Source: CAYORM01 sp964406375 (GTDB taxonomy: Bacteria > Pseudomonadota > Alphaproteobacteria > DSM-16000 > Inquilinaceae). Taken from it: a DNA stretch of 16,230 nucleotides. This document shows positions 1-6,287 of this stretch, in pieces (the stretch's first letter is position 1; every line of letters begins with the position of its first letter). The notes beneath the pieces were generated by a model. That model was not told the origin of the DNA. It saw nothing but the letters and a program-made list of their open reading frames with translations, and made no database searches. The position numbers were made by a program, and so were the translations under genes. The DNA is taken from NCBI GenBank assembly GCA_964406375.1, contig CAYORM010000066.1:1-16230 (forward strand). Reading direction: 5' to 3'.

Positions 1-212
1 GGGTCTATCCCCGCGTGTGCGGGGGAACCAAGCGCGGGCAGTAGCATTCTTAGCCATGATACGGTCTATCCCCGCGTGTGCGGGGGAACCAGCGGCGCGA
101 CATAGGCGTACCGCCCCTCGTCCGGTCTATCCCCGCGTGTGCGGGGGAACCGATGCGAGGCGTGAGAGCGACCCGAGGGTGAGGGGTCTATCCCCGCGTG
201 TGCGGGGGAACC
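1..212 (-). CRISPR. Type I-E CRISPR array (leader-proximal end, 4 repeats, 3 spacers)
   Basis: Four identical 28-nt repeats lie at 2-29, 63-90, 124-151 and 185-212, with a strict 61-bp period. In crRNA sense (minus strand) each repeat begins GGTTCCCCCGC and ends GCGGGGATAGACC. It can form a 6-bp stem, CCCCGC/GCGGGG, closed by an ACAC loop. Cutting after the stem, as E. coli Cas6e does, would leave the handle AUAGACC plus one more base. That extra base (position 29) is C, G, G, C in the four units, so the unit can be read as a 29-nt repeat with 32-nt spacers. Spacers lie at 30-62, 91-123 and 152-184; the one at 152-184 is nearest the leader and so the youngest. The orientation matches the cas operon, with the leader between cas2 and the first repeat. 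No degenerate end repeat is seen, so the array continues beyond position 1. Spacer targets cannot be identified by eye. Confidence 0.98.
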
Positions 213-221
213 TCTAGGGCA

Positions 222-234
222 GAAGATACTGATT
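222..234 (-). promoter_or_regulatory. IHF-like site in the CRISPR leader
   Basis: The minus-strand sequence AATCAGTATCTTC fits the IHF consensus WATCARNNNNTTR at every defined position except the last. It sits 10-22 bp upstream of the first repeat, close to where IHF binds the E. coli I-E leader to bend it for Cas1-Cas2 integration. It overlaps the predicted -10 box, so IHF binding and transcription of the array could compete. The match and location are visible; binding is inferred. Confidence 0.55.
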
Positions 235-250
235 CTCTTCAGATTGTCAA
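223..250 (-). promoter_or_regulatory. Predicted sigma-70-type promoter of the CRISPR array
   Basis: On the minus strand a perfect -35 box TTGACA (250-245) is followed by a 16-nt spacer and TATCTT as the -10 (228-223). Transcription would start about 3-6 nt before the first repeat, so the pre-crRNA would carry almost no leader RNA. The -35 is consensus and the -10 matches four of six bases. The array could also be read by run-through from the cas operon. Confidence 0.7.
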
Positions 251-270
251 ATACCCGAATGCCCGCGTGT

Positions 271-564
271 TCAGCCGCGCTTGACCAGCAGCACGCCGTC
301 CGCGTCGACGATCGTCTTCGGCGGCTCCCCCAGGGTCCGGATCGCGAGGCCACCGGGAGCGCCGGCATCCTGCCAGACCATTACCAGAGCGCCTCGTCCC
401 AGCGCGTACCACCACCCGCTGAGCACGGTCCAAACCCGCTCGCGCACCCCGGCGGTGAGGGCGGGGGCAACATAGACGCCGGGTGCCACCTCAAGCATGA
501 TCGAGGCGAGGAAGCCCCGGTAGCGATCCTCGACATCGCGCGTCACGACGACGGTGGCGGGCAT
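271..564 (-). CDS. cas2: CRISPR-associated endoribonuclease-fold protein Cas2, type I-E
   Basis: The 97-residue protein is a Cas2 of the I-E (CasB-like Cas2e) type. The N-terminus MPATVVVTRDVEDRYRGFLA and the following LLEV-like stretch 'MLEVAPGVYV' align with E. coli Cas2 (VVVTENVPPRLRGRLA, LLEVRAGVYV). A later VWTVL...G.LVMVW segment and a C-terminal VDADGVLLV also match. Cas2 dimerises and holds two Cas1 dimers in the spacer-integration complex; in I-E systems its role is structural. The ATG at 564 lies 1 nt after the cas1 stop codon, so translation is probably coupled. The length is normal for the family (94-100 residues). It is the last gene before the leader. Confidence 0.96.
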   Translation of the reverse strand: MPATVVVTRDVEDRYRGFLASIMLEVAPGVYVAPALTAGVRERVWTVLSGWWYALGRGALVMVWQDAGAPGGLAIRTLGEPPKTIVDADGVLLVKRG

Positions 565-565
565 G

Positions 566-1468
566 TCAGTCGTCCGCCTCCTGCGGTTCCGACGGCTCCG
601 GCTCCAGCAGCGCCTTGATCTTCTCGATCATGGCCGGGATCACCCGGCCGCGCATGATGGCCGCACCCATGGCGCGGCGCGTCACCCGCTCGATGCTGTC
701 GCCCGGCCGCCGCCCGACGTCGCGGGCGGCGGCGAAGGCGACCGGAACCGTGACCTGGTCACGGAAGAGATCGGCCACGTCGAGGACGAAGGACTGCCCC
801 GGATCCTCATGGATGAAGCCGAGCTGAGGGATGGCGCCCGCTGCTGCGACGGCGGTCGCGGCGGCGGCTTCCATGGCGCTCGAGGCATGGTTCAGGGCCT
901 GGTTGGGCAGGTCGGCGGCCATCGGGTCGGCGCGGTCATAGCGTCGTCCGTGCCAAGCGATGCCGACCTTCTGTGCCTGCAGCCGATATATCTCCTTCAC
1001 GCGCGCGCCCTCGATCCCGCGCAGCACGTCGATCCGGCGATGGGGCAGGACCTCGCCCAGGCGCCAAGCGTACATGCGTCGGGCAATGTCGAGCCTTGAC
1101 GTCTCATTCGCCCAGAGGGTGGCTTGTCGCCGCGCGAGATCCGACCGGTCCGGAATGAGGGGCGGCGCCGTATAGAGACGGACGCCATCCTCGCCGACGG
1201 CGGCAAGGGTGGTGCCAGCGCGGGCGAGCAGTCGCAGCGCGTCATGTGATACGGTCGAGCCGGGGCCGAGCAGGATCATCGACACGCCCTGCAGCGGAAC
1301 GGCATAGTCCCCGGCGGATAGCGGATCGCCCTCCGAGGGTTCGGGGCCGCGCATGAAATTCAACGTTCCGTCACGCGCGGTAAGGGCGCCGCGGGCGAGA
1401 TAGAGAAGCCCTGCCCGATCGGCATGCGGAATGCGGGCCATCTCCAGCCCGAGCCGACCCTTCAGCAT
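566..1468 (-). CDS. cas1: CRISPR-associated integrase/endonuclease Cas1, type I-E
   Basis: The 300-residue protein is Cas1, the metal-dependent integrase that inserts new spacers at the leader end. The opening GRLGLEMARIPHADRAGLLY is typical of Cas1e. The catalytic metal ligands align with E. coli E141, H208 and D221: E153 in LRGIEGARVKEIY, H220 in GFIH, and D233 in FVLDVADLF, with D230 in the same motif. The 10- and 13-residue spacings between H220, D230 and D233 match E. coli. The C-terminus carries a short acidic tail (EPEPSEPQEADD). The ATG at 1468 follows the cas6e stop codon by 4 bp, and the family's usual N-terminus supports this start over the later Met10. The enzyme looks intact. Confidence 0.97.
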   Translation of the reverse strand: MLKGRLGLEMARIPHADRAGLLYLARGALTARDGTLNFMRGPEPSEGDPLSAGDYAVPLQGVSMILLGPGSTVSHDALRLLARAGTTLAAVGEDGVRLYTAPPLIPDRSDLARRQATLWANETSRLDIARRMYAWRLGEVLPHRRIDVLRGIEGARVKEIYRLQAQKVGIAWHGRRYDRADPMAADLPNQALNHASSAMEAAAATAVAAAGAIPQLGFIHEDPGQSFVLDVADLFRDQVTVPVAFAAARDVGRRPGDSIERVTRRAMGAAIMRGRVIPAMIEKIKALLEPEPSEPQEADD

Positions 1469-1472
1469 GGCG

Positions 1473-2261
1473 TTATCGCGTCAGCGGCGCCCGCCCCGGC
1501 GGACGCAGCACCAGCATCCCGTAGCCATAGGCACGATGGCGGCCGACGCCACCGGCAAGAAGCCGGCCGAAGGCGGCCGGATCGGTGACCTCCAGCGTGC
1601 CGTGGATCGTCGCGTCCGGGCCTTCGATCGGTCGCCCCGTCCGCATCGCCCGGCTGCGGCGAAAGGCGGTCAGGTGGGCGTCCACCAGCCGCGCGCCCGG
1701 TCGCAGCCGCTCCGCCAGCCAATCGGCATAGACGGCCTCGCGACTGCGCCCGGCGGCGATCATGCCGGTGCCGTCGGGGAGGCCGCCATCCGGGAAGCGC
1801 GTCAGGGCCTCCAGGCGGAAGGCGTCGAGTTCGGCGCCGGCGGCGACCGTGGGTCGGGTCGTGTTCCGGGGGTCGGCAAGCGTGCGACAGGTACGCCGGA
1901 CCGGGCGGATCCGGATGTCGAAGCCGAGCCGCCTTCCCGCGGGGAAGGCGGCAGGCATCGGTTTGGATTGCAGCGCATCGGGGGACAGCACCGCGAGTTC
2001 GTCGGGCGCACCGACGCTGCGTGCGGTTTCGGCGAGTGCCGTCTCGTCCTCCGGCGCATAGGCGTAGAAGCTGGCATGGCGCGCACGCTCCGGCGTGAAC
2101 AGCCGGAAGGGTTGGACGACCCCTTTACCGAACAGGGCGGAGAGCAGGCGGTGCAGTACCGCGCCCTCGTCGAATGCGCCCCGGCCGATCAGGCCGCGCT
2201 GTACGGCCCACAGATTGAGCGCCCGCAGGTCGAGCGGCGCATGGATCATATACAGCGTCAC
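1473..2261 (-). CDS. cas6e: Cas6e (CasE) crRNA-processing endoribonuclease
   Basis: The 262-residue protein is the metal-independent RNase that cuts pre-crRNA at the base of the repeat hairpin and stays bound to the crRNA 3' end within Cascade. Its two RRM-like halves are typical of the family. His37 in VLHRLLSALFG aligns with the catalytic His20 of E. coli CasE (LHQGLWHLFP). The C-terminal glycine-rich loop GVGRHRAYGYGML (about residues 239-251) aligns with GIGPAKSMGCGLL. The start is a GTG at 2261 that overlaps the cas5e stop codon as GTGA, so translation is probably coupled. At 262 residues it is longer than E. coli CasE (about 200), but other I-E members are of similar size. Confidence 0.95.
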   Translation of the reverse strand: MTLYMIHAPLDLRALNLWAVQRGLIGRGAFDEGAVLHRLLSALFGKGVVQPFRLFTPERARHASFYAYAPEDETALAETARSVGAPDELAVLSPDALQSKPMPAAFPAGRRLGFDIRIRPVRRTCRTLADPRNTTRPTVAAGAELDAFRLEALTRFPDGGLPDGTGMIAAGRSREAVYADWLAERLRPGARLVDAHLTAFRRSRAMRTGRPIEGPDATIHGTLEVTDPAAFGRLLAGGVGRHRAYGYGMLVLRPPGRAPLTR

Positions 2262-3013
2262 GGCCGATTCCTCCTCGCCGCCTCGGCGCCTGCCCCGGTC
2301 GCGGTGGCGGGCCGGATACGGCCATAAGCGATCCGCCGCGCCCCGCCATGCAGCCCGGTCCGCCAGTTCCGCTGATCCGTGATATCGGTGATCCAGTCGG
2401 CCGGACCCTCGACCTCAGCCGGCCAGATCGCCCGCAGCGGACCATCATCGTCCCCCTCCAGCAGCGGCACTGTCCGCAGTGCCTCAACGGCGCTGTCCGC
2501 CTCGATCAGGCCGCCGAAGACGGGACGGCTCGGCAGGCAGGGCTTGCGGCCGATGAAGATCGGTCGCGCCGGCCGGTCCAGCGCCGCAGCCAGCGTATCC
2601 AGCGACGGCTCCGCATCGTCGGACAGCAGCGTCAGCACGATCGTCATGCGCAGATCGGCGTGGTGATCGCGGTAGCGGATATGTGGGCTCGCATAGGTGT
2701 CTTCGCCGCCAGCACGGCCCTCGGCACCACCGCGGGTAGTCCAGCCCTGATCGCCCTTGGCCAGCTTCACCGTCTGGAAATCCGTGAGCCGGCCGAGCAC
2801 GGGGTCCAGGTCGCGGCGTGCGGCGAAGATCAGACGATCCTGCAGCGCTTGGTGACGAGCGGTGTCGTGCCGTTCATAGCCGAGCGCATTGGCAAGAAGG
2901 CCGGACAGCGCCGACAGTGCCGGGAAATCCCGCGTCACCCCGCGTGCATCGATCGTCTCGCCGCCGAAGGCCGCGAGCGGCGCATGTAGCCGCAGGACCA
3001 GCCAGCGCGTCAC
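2258..3013 (-). CDS. cas5e: Cas5e (CasD) Cascade subunit
   Basis: The 251-residue protein is Cas5e, the Cascade subunit that grips the 5' handle of the crRNA. The N-terminus WLVLRLHAPLAAFGGETIDA, the FPALSALSGLLANALGYERHD stretch and the GRKPCLPSRP motif (about 155-164) match Cas5e (E. coli: YLILRLAGPMQAWG, GRRSCPLTHP). LTDFQTVKL (about 76-84) corresponds to the LRDYHTVLG region. The start is GTG at 3013, overlapping the cas7e stop codon as GTGA. The C-terminal tail is rich in Ala, Gly and Arg and ends overlapping cas6e by 4 bp. No defect is seen. Confidence 0.95.
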   Translation of the reverse strand: MTRWLVLRLHAPLAAFGGETIDARGVTRDFPALSALSGLLANALGYERHDTARHQALQDRLIFAARRDLDPVLGRLTDFQTVKLAKGDQGWTTRGGAEGRAGGEDTYASPHIRYRDHHADLRMTIVLTLLSDDAEPSLDTLAAALDRPARPIFIGRKPCLPSRPVFGGLIEADSAVEALRTVPLLEGDDDGPLRAIWPAEVEGPADWITDITDQRNWRTGLHGGARRIAYGRIRPATATGAGAEAARRNRP

Positions 3014-4170
3014 GAGGGGCGACCCGCAACGGTGTCGCCCGCCCAGCTTGCGAGCTCGGGCAACGACAGGGCGGCGGCTCCGGGAAGGGCGACCCCGGAC
3101 AGCGACATGACCCGGCGATCCTCACCCGTGGCATAGGCGGCGTCCAGGCGCCGCAGATGGTCCGCCAGCGCGGCCTCGGCTGCGTCGGTCCGCGCGGCGA
3201 CGGGCTTGCGGAAGGCCTCGGCAAGGCTGCGCGGCTGACGGTCTCCCGCCTCGACCAGCATGAAGGCGGCGTAGCCATAGGGCGCCGTCGAACCGAGCTT
3301 GGCGCCGGGCGACGTCTCGGCCACCAGATGGACGAGCCGGCGAATTACTTCGCCTGCCAGACGCCGGTCGGCATTGGCCCAGCCGGCCCGTTCGCAGCCG
3401 GTGAGATTTGACACCAGCCCCGGCACATCGACCACGACATAGCCGTAGAACAGGCCGGAGGTGAGCTCGGTGTCGCCGATATGGTCGGCGCCGACATCCT
3501 CGTCGGGGTCGCGGAGATCGTCGACGACCGAGAAGTAGTCGCTTTCACTCTCCTCGGCATGGACCGTGAAGGCATGGGCGACGTGGAGCGGCGCGTCGAT
3601 ATTCGCCTCGACATCCGAGGTCACCATCCGACCGAACAGCGCCGCGGTCAGGCCGCCGGGCAGCGCGCAGGTTTCCCGCATCGCCTTCATCGTTTCCTTG
3701 AAGCGCTTCTCTTCGCAGAACGTTCGGGCGGCGGCCGCAGCACTCGCAGGGTCGGTATGGCTGCGAGCGATCTCGGCGAACCGTTCGGACAGGAAGCGCA
3801 GCTCCGGTGCACCGAACAGCAGCGGCTGGCGGTTCGACTTCTTCTCGCCGGACTTGCCGTAAACGGCCTTCTGGAACTCGGGCTCGATCGCATCCAGCAC
3901 GGCCGCATTCACCGATCCCTCCAGCGGTGCCCGCAGCCGCTTGGTCACCAGCTCGCGGGATCGGAAGGACTCCTCCGATCCGGTGATCGCGTGCAGCGCA
4001 TGTGCGCCTTCCGCCATCCGCCAGTGGCGCTTGAGGCATTGCGAGGAGATCCGCGTCCGCATCGCGCCGCCATAGGGCAGACGCTTGGCGAGGCCGCTGT
4101 CGTCCCGGTTCAGCAATGCGGCGGTATAGCCGTGCAGCGTATGGATCTGGAGAAAGCGCGGCTCAGGCAT
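3010..4170 (-). CDS. cas7e: Cas7e (CasC) Cascade backbone subunit
   Basis: Cas7e makes up the six-copy backbone that coats the crRNA spacer. Near the N-terminus FLQIHTLHGY and LLNRDDSG are followed by RTRISSQCLKRHWR, the conserved I-E signature. FGRMVTSDVEANIDAPLHVA and the thumb-region stretch ESESDYFSVVDDL follow in the middle. I chose the ATG at 4170 (386 residues) because it lies 9 nt after a G-rich stretch and puts the usual few residues before FLQIH. An ATG at 4179 would add three residues, but its GAGGGGG sits directly against the start. The chosen start overlaps the end of cse2 by 8 bp, and the end overlaps cas5e by 4 bp. Length is in the family range (360-390). Confidence 0.95.
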   Translation of the reverse strand: MPEPRFLQIHTLHGYTAALLNRDDSGLAKRLPYGGAMRTRISSQCLKRHWRMAEGAHALHAITGSEESFRSRELVTKRLRAPLEGSVNAAVLDAIEPEFQKAVYGKSGEKKSNRQPLLFGAPELRFLSERFAEIARSHTDPASAAAAARTFCEEKRFKETMKAMRETCALPGGLTAALFGRMVTSDVEANIDAPLHVAHAFTVHAEESESDYFSVVDDLRDPDEDVGADHIGDTELTSGLFYGYVVVDVPGLVSNLTGCERAGWANADRRLAGEVIRRLVHLVAETSPGAKLGSTAPYGYAAFMLVEAGDRQPRSLAEAFRKPVAARTDAAEAALADHLRRLDAAYATGEDRRVMSLSGVALPGAAALSLPELASWAGDTVAGRPS

Positions 4171-4708
4171 TGTCAGCATCCCCCTCGGTTCTGTTGGCGG
4201 CGTCGAGCGCGCCGTAGTAGTCGCGCGCCAGCCTCTGCAGGACGGGCGTCTTGTCGAACAGGATCAGGCGACCGAGCTGCCGGACGTCGAAGCGCACCCC
4301 GGCCCGTGCGAGCATCCGGCAGGCGCGCAGCACGAGATCCCGGCGGGTCTCGCCATGGGTGGCGAGCAGTCGGGCGAAGCGCAGTTCCGAATAACCGGCC
4401 TCATGGAGCGCCCGGCCGAGGCTCAGCGAGCCGTCATGGGCGGATGGCTTGCGATCGTCGTCGCCTGTCTGCGTCAGGATCGCGATCGCCTGTGCCAGAC
4501 GACCCCAAGCCTCGGCCGTTCCGCGCTGTCGCCCCAGATCCAGGCGTGCCCATAGCCGCCAGAAGGCGGCCGGAGCGATGTCACCCGGCGGTACCGGGCG
4601 GCGCAATGCCGCGAGATCGCCGGGATCGAGCGCGGCTATCGAGCGAGCGAGGGCAACGATGGTGCCGTCGAGATCGAGATCAGGCGCTGCGGCGTTCGGC
4701 GCGTTCAT
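4163..4708 (-). CDS. cse2: Cse2 (CasB) small subunit of Cascade
   Basis: The 181-residue, Arg-rich, all-helical protein is the Cascade small subunit, present as two copies that stabilise the crRNA-target hybrid and displaced strand. The motifs AFWRLWARL, SELRFARLLAT and VRFDVRQLGRLILF are those of the CasB/Cse2 family. Its position between cas8e and cas7e is the standard I-E order. The ATG at 4708 lies within the end of cas8e (29-bp overlap) and is preceded by GGAG at a 7-8 nt distance. The length is typical (160-200 residues). Confidence 0.93.
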   Translation of the reverse strand: MNAPNAAAPDLDLDGTIVALARSIAALDPGDLAALRRPVPPGDIAPAAFWRLWARLDLGRQRGTAEAWGRLAQAIAILTQTGDDDRKPSAHDGSLSLGRALHEAGYSELRFARLLATHGETRRDLVLRACRMLARAGVRFDVRQLGRLILFDKTPVLQRLARDYYGALDAANRTEGDADNA

Positions 4709-6287
4709 CGGCCATCTCCGTCGGGAACAGCAGGGCGATCACATCGGGGTCGAGGCGCAGCGGGTTGCGCTTTTGCGCGCGGAGCATCCCCCAGAAGGCG
4801 CGCTCGGCGCGGGCGCGTGCCCGGGGCCGCTGGATGGCGGGGCAGGGGACAGAAGCGGCGGCTTCCGCGAGCAGGGCGCGCGCGACGTCGACCAGCGGCT
4901 TGATGAAGGCAAACCTTGCCTCGGCCGCTTCGCCGTCCTCTGCGGTGAAGCGCGCCTGCAATGCCGCGAAGAACCGTGCATCCGCCTCCGCCTGGAGGCG
5001 GGCGATGTAGGTGGCGGCCGCATTTTTTCCTCGGCGACGATCATCGGGCTTGCCGCCCTCGGCGATGATGCCGATGGCCCAGCTCAGGCTGCGCGAGATC
5101 CAGCCGATCTCCTCGATCTGCAGCCTGGCGATATCACCCAGGAGCCGATGAGAAGCAGCGTCACTGAAGGCCAGCGCCACCTGCCTGCGAAGAGGGATCA
5201 CCGCCTCGTGCCAGCCTTCGGTCTTGCCCTGGCCGCGTGCCATGCCGCGGGCGATCAGCAGCCAGTCCGTCGAGGACCGTCGTTCGGCTGGTGTAAGCGA
5301 AAGGGCGGCAGGCTGACGGAAATCGGGATCGAAGAGGAGGCGGGTCAGCATCCGGGCGTCGAACCCACCGCCCGGGAGTGAAAGCGCCTTGCCGTCCTTG
5401 ATGTTCACCGGCGTCCAGAAGTCGCCGAGCACGCCGTTCAGATGCTTGGCTGCGAGGCGCGGGCCCTTGCTGGTGGTTGCCAGCGCCGCTATTCGACCAT
5501 CTGATCCGTGTTTCAGCCGGACACGGCGACAGATCTCGATGAAGTAGGGATCGAGGCCGTCGAGTGGGCGGGCGCTGTTGCCGTCCCATGGCTCGAGCCA
5601 CAAGAGCGCCACGCCACCCTCGGGCTGATAGCCATAGCCCTGCTCCAGCAGTGCCGGGCGCGTCGCCAGCATCGCGACGATGTCCCGCCGCAGATGCGCA
5701 CCCAGGCCACCCGTGGCCGGGGCATATCCGAGGCATGGTCGTGCCGAGAATCCGCCGTTCATCCGGGCGATGCCGTAATTTCCGGCGCCGAGAAAGCCTT
5801 CCATCGTCTGCAGGCTGACGAGCGCGAGCAGCCAGTCATCCGGCTCCGCCCCGACAGCAACGGCACGCTTGATGTCGAAATTCCGCGAGGTGACGAGAAC
5901 GTCGAGTGCGTCGGCCGCGTCGACCTGTTTCCAGGATGCGATGCTTCGTTCCGGCACTGGCGGCTGCAGGAACGCCGGACGGGACAGATCGTCGACGACG
6001 AGGCACCATGGCTCGTCTTCGGCAAAATCGGGCGTCAGGCCTCGGATCAGCCCGCGCCAGCTCTCGCCGTCCCGTGGAGGCTCGGTCATGCCCGCGCGAT
6101 GGAGTGCGATCGTCCCGAGCTGAGCAAGAAAGGCGTGCCAGGCATGTCGCTGGTGAGGCCGCAGGGCCGGGAAGGCCAGAACCTCATCCCGCATCAGCGC
6201 GGCATAGACGTCGGGCAGACTGAGTGCCGCCGTGGCGTCCGTGCGCAGGTGCGCACGGAGCACAGGGTCCACGAGCATGTTATGCAT
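4680..6287 (-). CDS. cas8e: Cas8e (Cse1/CasA) large subunit of Cascade, PAM recognition
   Basis: The 535-residue protein is the I-E large subunit, which reads the PAM and recruits Cas3. The signature SLQTMEGFLGAGNYGIARMN (about residues 158-177) is nearly invariant in Cse1 proteins. Just before it, TSRNFDIKRAV lies in the L1-loop region that contacts the crRNA handle. TSKGPRLAAKHLNG and GFLGAGNYG-like segments support the call; the last 150 residues look like the C-terminal helical bundle. I chose ATG 6287 because a strong GGAGG (6298-6294) lies 6 nt upstream. A longer form from ATG 6317 would add ten residues, including this ribosome-binding site as codons. The gene start overlaps the end of cas3 by 8 bp and the end overlaps cse2 by 29 bp. 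Confidence 0.95.
   Translation of the reverse strand: MHNMLVDPVLRAHLRTDATAALSLPDVYAALMRDEVLAFPALRPHQRHAWHAFLAQLGTIALHRAGMTEPPRDGESWRGLIRGLTPDFAEDEPWCLVVDDLSRPAFLQPPVPERSIASWKQVDAADALDVLVTSRNFDIKRAVAVGAEPDDWLLALVSLQTMEGFLGAGNYGIARMNGGFSARPCLGYAPATGGLGAHLRRDIVAMLATRPALLEQGYGYQPEGGVALLWLEPWDGNSARPLDGLDPYFIEICRRVRLKHGSDGRIAALATTSKGPRLAAKHLNGVLGDFWTPVNIKDGKALSLPGGGFDARMLTRLLFDPDFRQPAALSLTPAERRSSTDWLLIARGMARGQGKTEGWHEAVIPLRRQVALAFSDAASHRLLGDIARLQIEEIGWISRSLSWAIGIIAEGGKPDDRRRGKNAAATYIARLQAEADARFFAALQARFTAEDGEAAEARFAFIKPLVDVARALLAEAAASVPCPAIQRPRARARAERAFWGMLRAQKRNPLRLDPDVIALLFPTEMADERAERRSA

Larger units (their letters stand above)
213..270 (-). promoter_or_regulatory. CRISPR leader
   Basis: Only 58 bp separate the cas2 stop codon (271-273) from the first repeat (ends at 212). 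The stretch is AT-richer than its surroundings and, read on the minus strand, holds a promoter and an IHF-like site (listed separately). It ends CCCTAGA directly before the first repeat; from memory, E. coli I-E leaders also end in TAGA before the repeat. The position, directly downstream of cas1-cas2 and beside the array, is the usual one for I-E leaders. It is short for a leader, so upstream adaptation elements, if any, must lie inside the 3' end of cas2. Confidence 0.85.

Noticed and set aside
17..217. A short plus-strand frame through the CRISPR repeats
   Set aside because: It merely translates the repeats and spacers, which recur with a 61-bp period.
3481..5010. A long plus-strand open frame of about 509 codons across cas7e, cse2 and cas8e
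   Set aside because: It lies opposite three recognisable cas genes, has a low-complexity Arg/Ala/Gly-rich composition and no family resemblance. Long antisense frames are expected in GC-rich coding DNA.
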